Notes under the pieces: generated by a model | The model's database searches: none | Seen by the model: only the letters and a program-made list of their open reading frames with translations | What the model was told of the DNA's origin: nothing | Shown here: piece by piece, positions 26,325 through 32,730 of the stretch | Numbering within the stretch: position 1 is the stretch's first letter | Layout of the letters: each line of letters opens with the position of its first letter | From: an uncultured Clostridia bacterium | GTDB lineage: Bacteria; Bacillota; Clostridia; UMGS1810 | Assembly: GCA_937959315.1 (NCBI GenBank) | Contig: CALGRC010000003.1 | Span: 1 to 50,988 of the forward strand | Direction: 5' to 3' | DNA length: 50,988 nt | Translations under genes and position numbers: made by a program

Positions 26325-26353
26325 ACTATAACACAACAGAAAAGAATTGTCAA
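26325..26353 (-). promoter_or_regulatory. Strong SigA promoter driving the candidate small RNA
   Basis: On the minus strand TTGACA (26348-26353) and TATAGT (26325-26330) are separated by exactly 17 bases. It points away from the HTH gene and towards the end of gyrA. Confidence 0.75.
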
Positions 26354-26417
26354 CCCCCAAACCGGAAAAACTTGCACGGGTATAAGCTTAAACTTCATTT
26401 TAGCTTGTACTTTCCGG

Positions 26418-26423
26418 TATAAT
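26418..26423 (+). promoter_or_regulatory. -10 box of the small HTH gene
   Basis: A perfect TATAAT lies 22 bases before the HTH gene's ATG, with a weak TTCATT 18 bases upstream as -35. Short similar segments (AGCTTAAACT and AGCTTGTACT) surround it and could be operator halves. Confidence 0.45.
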
Positions 26424-26444
26424 ATGCACCGGAGGTGCAAAATT

Positions 26445-26645
26445 ATGATAAAATTAGACATCGAAGGCTTGCTGAAGCAGCAAGATAAGAAAAAATACTG
26501 GCTGCTGCAAAAAACGGGCCTGAGCTACGCTGTAATCAACCGGATGATTCGCGGGGAATATCACTGTATTTATTTTCACACCATTGAACTGCTTTGTGAC
26601 GCATTGGGCTGTGAGCCGGGCGATTTGATCAAACGTGAAAAATGA
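26445..26645 (+). CDS. Small Cro/C1-type HTH regulator
   Basis: A 66-residue DNA-binding protein formed by a single HTH of the Xre/YozG group: DKKKYWLLQKTGLSYAVINRMIRGE holds the HTH, and the closing ELLCDALGCEPGDLIKRE is the usual last helix of these one-domain regulators. An upstream extension of the frame is ruled out by GGAGGT just before the ATG. It stands alone between two terminators; possibly autoregulated. The target is unknown. Confidence 0.85.
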   Translation: MIKLDIEGLLKQQDKKKYWLLQKTGLSYAVINRMIRGEYHCIYFHTIELLCDALGCEPGDLIKREK

Positions 26646-26674
26646 CCCCTGAATGCAAATCAGGGGTCATTTTG
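26640..26674. terminator. Bidirectional terminator between HTH gene and SpaA-like gene
   Basis: A 13-base perfect stem (AAATGACCCCTGA and its complement) with a 7-base loop has A and T runs on both sides, so it can serve both converging genes. Confidence 0.88.
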
Positions 26675-26675
26675 T

Positions 26676-27593
26676 TTATGGTGCAGCGGTACGCGGCGCA
26701 ACAATTGCTGAAACTTGCTCGCTGGGAAGCTTGCCGGGTTCTTGCTGCCAGGCGGTGATGATATCGAATGCGCGCAGGGTACTGCCGGTTGGGACAGGTA
26801 TCAGCCAAAGCCCGTTGTCTAAAACGGTTGTGGTGAGTACCAATCCGTCAGGCAGCCGTACGGAAACGGCCGCGCCGGTGACGCCATAGCCTAAAATGAG
26901 GGTGTCCCCCTCGGTGATGGGTTTTTCAAAAATAGGCGGCGCAGACTGCTGCCCTGCCGGCTGGTTGACAACTGAAAAAGCTGCCAATGGCAGGCCATCC
27001 ACTGTGACGGTTCCATCTTCTGATACCAGGATTTGATATTGGTCGGGCAACAGCGCAAAACCAGGCGGCGCTTCTGTTTCTTCCAGCGTGTAGCTGCCGG
27101 GCGGTATCCGCCCGAACTTCACCATACCGTTTTCATCCGATATGGCGGTTTGCCCGGTGGACAATGAAAAAACCGCGCCGGCAAGCGGCGTATTGCCGCT
27201 CTGGTCGTATTTGCAAAACGCCAATATTGGATCAGGCATATTGGGTACATAAAAATCAGAAAGCGGCAGCCCATCTACTGTGATATCCCCGTTTTGCGCA
27301 ACGGCAATGGTATAGGTGCGGCGGATGGGCAAATATCCATCCGGCGCCTTCGTTTCGGTCATGGTGTAAATACCGGGCGGCAGCGCGGGAAATGTAACCG
27401 TCCCGTCTGCCCCAGAAACTGCGCTTGCCCCATTGGACAGTGTAAATTGCGCACCTGGCACAGGCTTCGCATTTTCCCTGTCCCACTTCAAAAAGGAAAC
27501 GTCATACCGGGTTCCATTGGTACAGCAGCATCCGCATGGGCAGCAGCGCATGGGACACCGGTTCCCGGATAGGTTGCAGGTTGTGTGTTCCAT
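26676..27593 (-). CDS. Unanchored SpaA/Cna-B repeat protein with Cys-rich head and Ig-like tail
   Basis: A 305-residue protein without signal peptide, membrane helix or LPXTG motif. Eight Cys lie within the first 24 residues (RCPMRCCPCGCCC). Two prealbumin-like SpaA repeats follow (about 30-119 and 122-211). Each carries what looks like an isopeptide triad: Lys36, Glu80 (MTETKAPDGY) and Asn118; Lys128, Glu172 (LEETEAPPGF) and Asn210. Residues 220-300 resemble a bacterial Ig-like domain (LPDG, then DNGLWLIPVP). SpaA repeats normally belong to surface pilins, so a form made without an export signal is odd; it may be a spore-coat or cytoplasmic structural protein. GGAAAGGAGG precedes the ATG. 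The phosphatase gene lies 59 bases upstream. Confidence 0.8.
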   Translation of the reverse strand: MEHTTCNLSGNRCPMRCCPCGCCCTNGTRYDVSFLKWDRENAKPVPGAQFTLSNGASAVSGADGTVTFPALPPGIYTMTETKAPDGYLPIRRTYTIAVAQNGDITVDGLPLSDFYVPNMPDPILAFCKYDQSGNTPLAGAVFSLSTGQTAISDENGMVKFGRIPPGSYTLEETEAPPGFALLPDQYQILVSEDGTVTVDGLPLAAFSVVNQPAGQQSAPPIFEKPITEGDTLILGYGVTGAAVSVRLPDGLVLTTTVLDNGLWLIPVPTGSTLRAFDIITAWQQEPGKLPSEQVSAIVAPRTAAP

Positions 27594-27652
27594 TGCATCC
27601 TCCTTTCCGTTTTATTGTATGCGGCAAAAGGGGAAAATGCGCCTGGATACAG

Positions 27653-28114
27653 TCAGCGGTTTTGTAGCAGAAATTCCAGCAGCGCCTGGCATCCAGAAAG
27701 GATGTCGTTGTAAGTGCGGTCAAAATCACCGGTATACCATGGGTCAGCAATGTCGCGCGGGCAGCTTGTAAAATCCAGCAGCCGGCAGATGTGCGGACCG
27801 TCTTTTCCGGTAATGCGTTTGATATTTGCGATATTTTGGCTGTCCATACCAATTAGGTAATCATACGCATCATAGTCATGTTTTGTCAATTGTACGGCAA
27901 TTTTGCCATCGACAGCAATATTGTGTTGGGCAAGCTTATCCCGCGTCCCCCGATGGACCGGATTGCCAAGTTCTTCGGTGCTGGTGGCGGCGGAAGCGAT
28001 GATAAATTGGCTGGACAGCCCGCGTTTTTCCACTAAATCGCGCAGGACAAATTCCGCCATGGGCGACCGGCAGATATTGCCGTGGCAGACAAATAAAATA
28101 CGGATAGGTTTCAT
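27653..28114 (-). CDS. Low-molecular-weight protein-tyrosine phosphatase
   Basis: A 153-residue LMW-PTP/Wzb-type phosphatase. The P-loop is CHGNICRS with nucleophile Cys10 and Arg16 (CX5R), and the acid-base Asp is in the DPWYTGDF motif near the C-terminus. Members remove phosphate from tyrosine or arginine residues in proteins. The start is the ATG after AGGAGGT, not the earlier in-frame ATG inside the terminator. It lies between the SecD-head-like gene's terminator and the SpaA-like gene and could be co-transcribed with the latter. Confidence 0.92.
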   Translation of the reverse strand: MKPIRILFVCHGNICRSPMAEFVLRDLVEKRGLSSQFIIASAATSTEELGNPVHRGTRDKLAQHNIAVDGKIAVQLTKHDYDAYDYLIGMDSQNIANIKRITGKDGPHICRLLDFTSCPRDIADPWYTGDFDRTYNDILSGCQALLEFLLQNR

Positions 28115-28130
28115 GGTGTGACCTCCTAAT

Positions 28131-28160
28131 AAAAAAAGCCGGAATAAGCCCGGCATTTTT
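28131..28160 (-). terminator. Terminator after the SecD-head-like gene
   Basis: On the minus strand GCCGG and CCGGC pair around a short loop and are followed by seven T. Confidence 0.75.
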
Positions 28161-28171
28161 AATATTTGCTA

Positions 28172-28612
28172 TTACGGTGCGGATAATATATCAACTAGCT
28201 GCTGTGCTTCTTGCAGGGTAAAATCCTCGGTAATCAGAATACTGTCAGAGTCGATGGGTGCGTATACAGGCGGATTGGCAATCATGGTATTGTCAAGCAT
28301 GAAGCAAAGGCGGTTTTCCACGCTGCCAGATCTGGATAATACCGATTCTGTAGCGTCAGCAAATTTTTCACGGCCGTCAGCGGTAAAAAAAAGCTCTACT
28401 GCGTAGCATTGCTGCTGCTTTACCCATCGCACCCGGGCGCCCAATACATCCTGGGCATCCAAATAAATGGTTCCGTTCGTATCTTTTATGTAAAAGGAGT
28501 CTTTGACACCGGAAAGCTGGGCAATTTGACCAGGTGGTTTTTGATTGGGATAAACACCAACCGGTGTGCTGCCGAGCAGCAAGGCAATGAGAACGCAGCA
28601 AATAGAATGCAT
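28172..28612 (-). CDS. Secreted protein resembling the SecDF P1 head domain
   Basis: A 146-residue protein with a signal-peptide-like hydrophobic start (ICCVLIALLLGSTPVG). The rest resembles the extracytoplasmic P1 head of SecD: FFTADGREKFADATES, a MLDNTMIANPPVYAPI stretch like SecD's LDGKVISAPVV, and the closing TLQEAQQLVDIL. No SecD membrane helices are present. Related stand-alone domains occur in Firmicutes but I know no proven role. GGAGG lies seven bases before the ATG. It is the first gene behind the tmRNA terminator. Confidence 0.75.
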   Translation of the reverse strand: MHSICCVLIALLLGSTPVGVYPNQKPPGQIAQLSGVKDSFYIKDTNGTIYLDAQDVLGARVRWVKQQQCYAVELFFTADGREKFADATESVLSRSGSVENRLCFMLDNTMIANPPVYAPIDSDSILITEDFTLQEAQQLVDILSAP

Positions 28613-28642
28613 GGGCCATCCTCCTATTATACGGTTCAGATT

Positions 28643-28682
28643 TTAAAAAAACCGCCGTGTATATGCAAATATCCACGGCGGT
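28643..28682 (-). terminator. Terminator of tmRNA
   Basis: CCGCCGTG and CACGGCGG pair around a 14-base loop and are followed by seven T on the minus strand, just after the tmRNA 3' end. Confidence 0.88.
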
Positions 28683-28687
28683 ACAAA

Positions 28688-29038
28688 TGGAGGCGGGGAG
28701 AGTCGAACTCCCGTCCGAAAACCCTTCCACACAAGGCGCTACGGGTGTAGCCTGTGATTGGTTCTCCCGTCCGGATGGTTCACAGGCAACCCACCCGGAC
28801 GGCAGCCGCATCCGTCATGCCGGGGCTATGCGGCGCTTGCCCCGTTCACGTTCACCACGTCAATGACGCCCTAATCCCAGCCCCGCGGTCAGGCCGGAAG
28901 GACGGCTGCCGGACTTAGGCGGCAGCGAGTTCTAAATTATCGTTTGCCTTTATATTTAAAGGTTTTGGTTTTTAAAGCGGCGCAACCCGCTACCCGCTCC
29001 CTGTGCTTCAAAATCCCCGTCGAAACCAGTACGCCCCC
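28688..29038 (-). ncRNA. ssrA: Transfer-messenger RNA
   Basis: tmRNA rescues stalled ribosomes and tags the unfinished protein. The 5' end (GGGGGCGTACTGGTTTCGACGG) and the 3' end (TTCGACTCTCCCCGCCTCCA) form the tRNA-like part, and CCA is encoded. The tag frame (28915-28947, minus) reads ANDNLELAAA and stop, with GCA as resume codon; its Ala-rich end fits ClpXP recognition. GC-rich pseudoknot stems surround it. Length is about 351 bases, normal for the family. The 5' limit is set from the conserved start. Confidence 0.96.
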
Positions 29039-29054
29039 TTATTTGGTACCGATT

Positions 29055-29083
29055 ATCATACCACGGACGGCGCGGTTTGTCAA
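29055..29083 (-). promoter_or_regulatory. SigA promoter of tmRNA
   Basis: TTGACA and TATGAT with a 17-base spacer on the minus strand, 17 bases from the tmRNA 5' end. Confidence 0.85.
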
Positions 29084-29095
29084 TACCAAATGCTG

Positions 29096-29203
29096 TTAAT
29101 TGAGGCGTATCATCCGGCGGGCTTGGCGGCAGTCGGCATCATACAGAAGCAGGGCAGGCAGCAATGCTGCGGCTAACAATAATAAAACCCGGACAATCTT
29201 CAT
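29096..29203 (-). CDS. 35-residue hydrophobic peptide upstream of ssrA
   Basis: A short frame with a strong start: AAGGAGAT lies about nine bases before the ATG. The product has one positive N-terminus (MKIVR), a 16-residue hydrophobic core rich in Leu and Ala, and a basic tail (CRQARRMIRLN). It could be a single-pass membrane peptide or an uncleaved signal. No family recognised. It precedes the tmRNA promoter on the same strand. Confidence 0.5.
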   Translation of the reverse strand: MKIVRVLLLLAAALLPALLLYDADCRQARRMIRLN

Positions 29204-29333
29204 TGCAAAATCATCTCCTTTTATGGTAGTATAGACAAAGAGGCTGCAAAAATATGCAATGTTTGTGCCGGTGCTAAAGAAACAGCCGTCTTAATATACT
29301 GATGGTAAAGATTGGTATAAAGGGGCGGTGGCA

Positions 29334-29825
29334 TTGAAAAGATGGAAAAATCCCGGATGGTTTGCCGGGACAATGTTGGTGCTGGTGGCATTGTTGGTGT
29401 TGCTTTGGGGCAGGTTTTTCCTGGTGGAATTTTTTTTGCCCGACCGTCCGGCGGCAGATGCAACCGACACCACGCGGTATTACCGCTTCACCGGCGGTAT
29501 GTTTAACCAGGGGCGGCTGGATATCATTGCGCAGTTTGGCTGGGAAGTCGATGCGCAGCCGATGGAAAGGGAACGGGTGCGCATCCCCAAAAAATTTGAT
29601 GAAGTGTACTGCAATTATAACATCATCCAGCAGCGGGTAGGGCTGGATTTGCGGCGGTACCGCGGCAAGAGCGCCACCCGGTATACCTACCGGCTGAAAA
29701 ACCATCCGTTAGAGCCTGAATATGCACGGGTCAATTTGCTGGTGTACGGCAACAAGGTGATTGCAGCGGATGTTTGCAGTGTGGCATTGGATGGGTTTTT
29801 ACATGGGATAAATGAACGGGAATGA
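29334..29825 (+). CDS. DUF4830 membrane-anchored protein
   Basis: A 163-residue protein with one N-terminal membrane helix (FAGTMLVLVALLVLLWG) and an extracellular part of the DUF4830 type (VRIPKKFDEVYCNYNIIQQRVGLDL, then KSATRYTYRL and NLLVYGNKVIAADVCS). Function unknown; found in Clostridia. I chose the TTG because AAAGGGG lies eight bases before it; a GTG six bases earlier is too close. The last bases overlap the beginning of the following frame, so the two are probably co-transcribed. Confidence 0.8.
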   Translation: MKRWKNPGWFAGTMLVLVALLVLLWGRFFLVEFFLPDRPAADATDTTRYYRFTGGMFNQGRLDIIAQFGWEVDAQPMERERVRIPKKFDEVYCNYNIIQQRVGLDLRRYRGKSATRYTYRLKNHPLEPEYARVNLLVYGNKVIAADVCSVALDGFLHGINERE

Positions 29826-29836
29826 GGGAGAGCTAT

Positions 29837-30556
29837 ATGCGGTTGGATAAAATGCTGGGGAAGTGCGGGTATGGCAGCAGGCGGGAACTGAAATCTATGA
29901 TACGGTCAGGCGCGGTGACAATCAACGGCCGGGTGTGTACCAACGCGGCGCAGCATGTGGATGAAACCGGCGATGTGGTGTGTGTTTGCGGAAAACAGGC
30001 GGTATACCGGGAATTTGTCTATTTACTGCTGCACAAACCAGCGGGATATGTAAGCGCAACGGAAGACGGGCGGTACCCGGTGGTGACACAGCTCGCGGGG
30101 GACCAATACCGGCAGTTCGGCCTGTTCCCGGTAGGGCGGCTGGACGTGGATACCACCGGCCTGTTGCTGCTGACCAATGACGGTGCGTTTGCACACCGGG
30201 TGCTGTCGCCTAAATCGCATGTGCCAAAAACCTATTTGGCGAAAGTGGATGGCTGTTTGACGCAGGCGGATGTCAATTTTATGGCGGCAGGCGTACCGCT
30301 GGGCGGCGGCGAGACGGCGATGCCTGCAAAGCTGGAGCTTTTGGATGCAGAAAATGAGGGCTTGCTGACCATTTATGAGGGGAAATTCCACCAGGTCAAG
30401 CGGATGTTTGCCGCTGCCGGGAAACCGGTCGTACAGCTCAAGCGGGTGAAATTCGGCGCCCTTTCGCTGCCCGGCGGGATGCAAGAAGGGGATTGCCGGG
30501 AATTGACGGCGGACGAACTGGATTTGATTGAACAAAATAGCCAATCAGGCAGATAG
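29837..30556 (+). CDS. RsuA/RluB-type pseudouridine synthase
   Basis: A 239-residue rRNA pseudouridine synthase. An N-terminal S4 domain (MRLDKMLGKCGYGSRRELK) is followed by the catalytic domain with GRLDVDTTG (catalytic Asp103), LLLTNDG, and the KYL-type PKTYLAKV. Homologues modify uridines in 16S or 23S rRNA; which one cannot be said. The start is the ATG with GGGAGAG upstream; an earlier in-frame ATG overlaps the preceding gene. Confidence 0.92.
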   Translation: MRLDKMLGKCGYGSRRELKSMIRSGAVTINGRVCTNAAQHVDETGDVVCVCGKQAVYREFVYLLLHKPAGYVSATEDGRYPVVTQLAGDQYRQFGLFPVGRLDVDTTGLLLLTNDGAFAHRVLSPKSHVPKTYLAKVDGCLTQADVNFMAAGVPLGGGETAMPAKLELLDAENEGLLTIYEGKFHQVKRMFAAAGKPVVQLKRVKFGALSLPGGMQEGDCRELTADELDLIEQNSQSGR

Positions 30557-30874
30557 TTAGAACCGCTGTTTCATGAAAACATACCAAAAAATGAGAAATC
30601 TAAAACGGCGGTTTCCAAAAAATTGCTGAAATAATAAAAGAATGGCGGGGCATTGCCGGTCAATTTTGTGCAGGTTCACCTGTTCCGCATGGCCAATATG
30701 CCGGAAAAAACCGCATAAATGCTGATTTTATGCAAAAGTGCTAAAAGGCAAAAGGGAAATTTGGCTATTTGCCTACTGGTCGGGATAGCGCAAATATGGT
30801 ATATTAATAGTAACACATTGGGTATTGAAAACCATGAAATATTCCATCGATTGGAAATTAGGAGGCATTTAGAA
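30557..30874 (+). other. 318-base intergenic region with extended -10 promoter of msmX
   Basis: No gene is visible. TGGTATATT at 30797-30805 is an extended -10 box, so transcription of the ATPase gene probably starts near 30812. Just upstream, GGCAAA and TTTGCC (30747-30773) form an inverted pair, and ATTTGGCTA and TAGCGCAAAT form another, which could be regulator sites. No terminator is seen behind the pseudouridine synthase gene. Confidence 0.45.
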
Positions 30875-31987
30875 ATGGCAGGATTGAAGTTAGACCATAT
30901 TTACAAAAAATACGCAGGCGGCGTTACGGCGGTATCCGATTTTTGTCTGGATATTGAGGATAAAGAATTTGTCGTGCTGGTTGGCCCGTCTGGCTGCGGA
31001 AAATCTACCACGCTGCGTATGATTGCAGGCCTGGAGGAGATTACCGAAGGCGAACTGTACATAGGCGACAAGCTGGTAAACGATGTGGCGCCGAAAGACC
31101 GCGACATTGCAATGGTGTTCCAAAACTATGCATTGTATCCGCACATGACGGTATTTGAAAACATGGCGTTCGGTTTGAAGCTGCGCAAAACCCCGAAAGA
31201 TGAAATCAAACGCCGCGTAAATGAAGCTGCAAAAATCTTGGATATTGAACATTTGCTTGACCGCAAGCCGAAGGCTTTGTCGGGCGGCCAGCGGCAGCGT
31301 GTGGCTCTGGGCCGCGCCATCGTCCGTGAACCAAAGGTGTTCTTGATGGACGAACCGCTTTCCAACTTGGACGCAAAGCTGCGTGTGCAGATGCGTACAG
31401 AAATCAGTAAGCTGCACAAACGGCTGCAAACCACGTTTATTTACGTTACCCACGACCAGACCGAAGCGATGACGATGGGTACGCGCATTATTGTTATGAA
31501 AGATGGTTTTATCCAGCAGATTGATACGCCGACATCGCTGTATTCCAATCCGGTTAATATGTTTGTGGCTGGTTTTATCGGCAGCCCGCAGATGAACTTT
31601 GTGGATGTGAACATTGTCAAGAAAGATGATGATGTATACTTGGATGGGCCGGGTTTTTCCATCAAGGTACCGGAAGGCAAGGTCGCCAAGCTGGAAGCGT
31701 CCGGCTACATTGGCAAAGAAGTTGTTTTGGGTGTCCGGCCGGAGGATATCCATGATGAAGAAGCTATCATCAGTTCTTATCCGGATAGCACCATTGATGC
31801 TTTTGTAGAAGTAACGGAAATGATGGGTGCGGAAACTTACCTGTACCTGAAAATTGCAGATATCCCATTTACCGCCCGTGTCAACCCGCGCAGCACAGCA
31901 CAGCATGGCGATACCATCAAAGTGGTTTTTGACACCAACAAAATCCATCTGTTTGACAAAGAAACAGAGATTGCAATTTTGCACTAA
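30875..31987 (+). CDS. msmX: Sugar ABC transporter ATPase, MsmX/UgpC type
   Basis: A 370-residue ATPase of the CUT1 carbohydrate importer group with a C-terminal regulatory OB-fold. Walker A GPSGCGKST is at residues 37-45, LSGGQRQRVALGRA follows, then Walker B VFLMDEPLSNLD and the H-loop YVTHDQTEAM. All catalytic residues are present. No permease or sugar-binding gene is near, so it probably energises several sugar importers, as MsmX does in Bacillus. GGAGGCAT precedes the ATG. The gene is closed by a terminator. Confidence 0.94.
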   Translation: MAGLKLDHIYKKYAGGVTAVSDFCLDIEDKEFVVLVGPSGCGKSTTLRMIAGLEEITEGELYIGDKLVNDVAPKDRDIAMVFQNYALYPHMTVFENMAFGLKLRKTPKDEIKRRVNEAAKILDIEHLLDRKPKALSGGQRQRVALGRAIVREPKVFLMDEPLSNLDAKLRVQMRTEISKLHKRLQTTFIYVTHDQTEAMTMGTRIIVMKDGFIQQIDTPTSLYSNPVNMFVAGFIGSPQMNFVDVNIVKKDDDVYLDGPGFSIKVPEGKVAKLEASGYIGKEVVLGVRPEDIHDEEAIISSYPDSTIDAFVEVTEMMGAETYLYLKIADIPFTARVNPRSTAQHGDTIKVVFDTNKIHLFDKETEIAILH

Positions 31988-32004
31988 TCATTTACAAAAA
32001 ACAG

Positions 32005-32034
32005 GCCACCGCTTAAAATGCGGTGGCTTTTTTG
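32005..32034 (+). terminator. Terminator after msmX
   Basis: GCCACCGC pairs with GCGGTGGC around a 7-base loop, then a T-run. Confidence 0.9.
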
Positions 32035-32064
32035 TGAATAAAAACCGCTGCCTTTGTCTATACT
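32035..32064 (+). promoter_or_regulatory. Possible sporulation-sigma promoter for yaaL
   Basis: TGAATA, 17 bases, then CTATACT resembles the forespore SigF/SigG pattern; TGGTAG-TAT-CTACCA, a small palindrome, follows directly. Weak evidence. Confidence 0.3.
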
Positions 32065-32099
32065 GGTAGTATCTACCAAATAAGAGGGAGGCATGGCTT

Positions 32100-32378
32100 A
32101 TGAAGTTGGAATCCCTGGCGGCAGTATCCCAGGCTTTTCACCCGAAACTGCAAAACAAGCAGGAGCTGGCACATAGCAGGCTGTTGTTGGAAATCCAGCG
32201 GGTGGTAACTGATTTGGAAACAGCCCAGACCCGTTTTTGTGAATTGACCGATCCCGATTTGATTGACGCACAAATTTATCTGATGAAAAGCTTGGAAGCG
32301 CGCTACCGGTTCCTTATCCGCCGCGCGAAAGAGTTTGGTTTGCAGAATTCTGCATTTTCCAGTGAAATTATTATTTAA
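32100..32378 (+). CDS. yaaL: YaaL-like protein (DUF2508)
   Basis: A 92-residue soluble, largely helical protein. The middle (LEIQRVVTDLETAQTRFCELTDPDLIDAQIYLM, then LEARYRFLIRRAKE) matches the DUF2508 pattern of Bacillus YaaL, whose gene also precedes bofA. Function is unknown. GAGGGAGG lies eight bases before the ATG. It differs from Bacillus in that recR is not upstream. Confidence 0.85.
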   Translation: MKLESLAAVSQAFHPKLQNKQELAHSRLLLEIQRVVTDLETAQTRFCELTDPDLIDAQIYLMKSLEARYRFLIRRAKEFGLQNSAFSSEIII

Positions 32379-32387
32379 AGCAGGCAT

Positions 32388-32426
32388 AATCACCTCTTTT
32401 CAGCCGTATACTGTAAAGAGGTGATT
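32388..32426 (+). promoter_or_regulatory. Hairpin that hides the bofA ribosome-binding site
   Basis: AATCACCTCTTT (32388-32399) and AAAGAGGTGATT (32415-32426) form a perfect 12-base stem with a 15-base loop. The right arm contains the GAGGTG ribosome-binding site of bofA, so the fold would block its translation. There is no T-run behind it, so it is not a terminator in the forward direction. Confidence 0.6.
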
Positions 32427-32430
32427 GCAA

Positions 32431-32694
32431 TTGGAAACACTGCAATTTTCAACCGTTATCGGTTACATACTGGGCCTTTTGGTATTGTTTGTAGTAACGC
32501 GGATTTTATTGAAGCCTTTGCGTGTTTTTATCCGTTTGCTGGCAAATAGCGTGGCTGGCATTTTGCTGATGATGCTCTTGAATGCATTGCCGTTTGGCAT
32601 TTACCTTGGCATTAACCCCATTACGGCCCTTGTGACTGGGTTGCTGGGCGTGCCGGGCGTCTGCCTGCTGTTGGTGCTGCAAATATTTTTTTGA
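32431..32694 (+). CDS. bofA: BofA family inhibitor of pro-sigma-K processing
   Basis: An 87-residue, two-to-three-helix membrane protein. In Bacillus BofA holds the SpoIVFB protease inactive until the forespore signal arrives. The C-terminal half (LLNALPFGIYLGINPITALVTGLLGVPGVCLLLVLQ) is the family signature. The TTG start chosen is seven bases behind AAAGAGGTG; another TTG two codons earlier is too close. Its ribosome-binding site is inside a hairpin. With spmAB it supports a spore-forming lineage. Confidence 0.9.
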   Translation: METLQFSTVIGYILGLLVLFVVTRILLKPLRVFIRLLANSVAGILLMMLLNALPFGIYLGINPITALVTGLLGVPGVCLLLVLQIFF

Positions 32695-32727
32695 TAAAAA
32701 ATGGGACGGCCTTATGCTGTCCCATTT
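32695..32727. terminator. Bidirectional terminator between bofA and serS
   Basis: AAATGGGAC pairs with GTCCCATTT around an 11-base loop, with A and T runs on both sides. Confidence 0.85.
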
Positions 32728-32730
32728 GAT

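Noticed and set aside
26676..27593. Sortase-anchored pilin
   Set aside because: No signal peptide, no LPXTG-like sorting motif and no sortase gene nearby.
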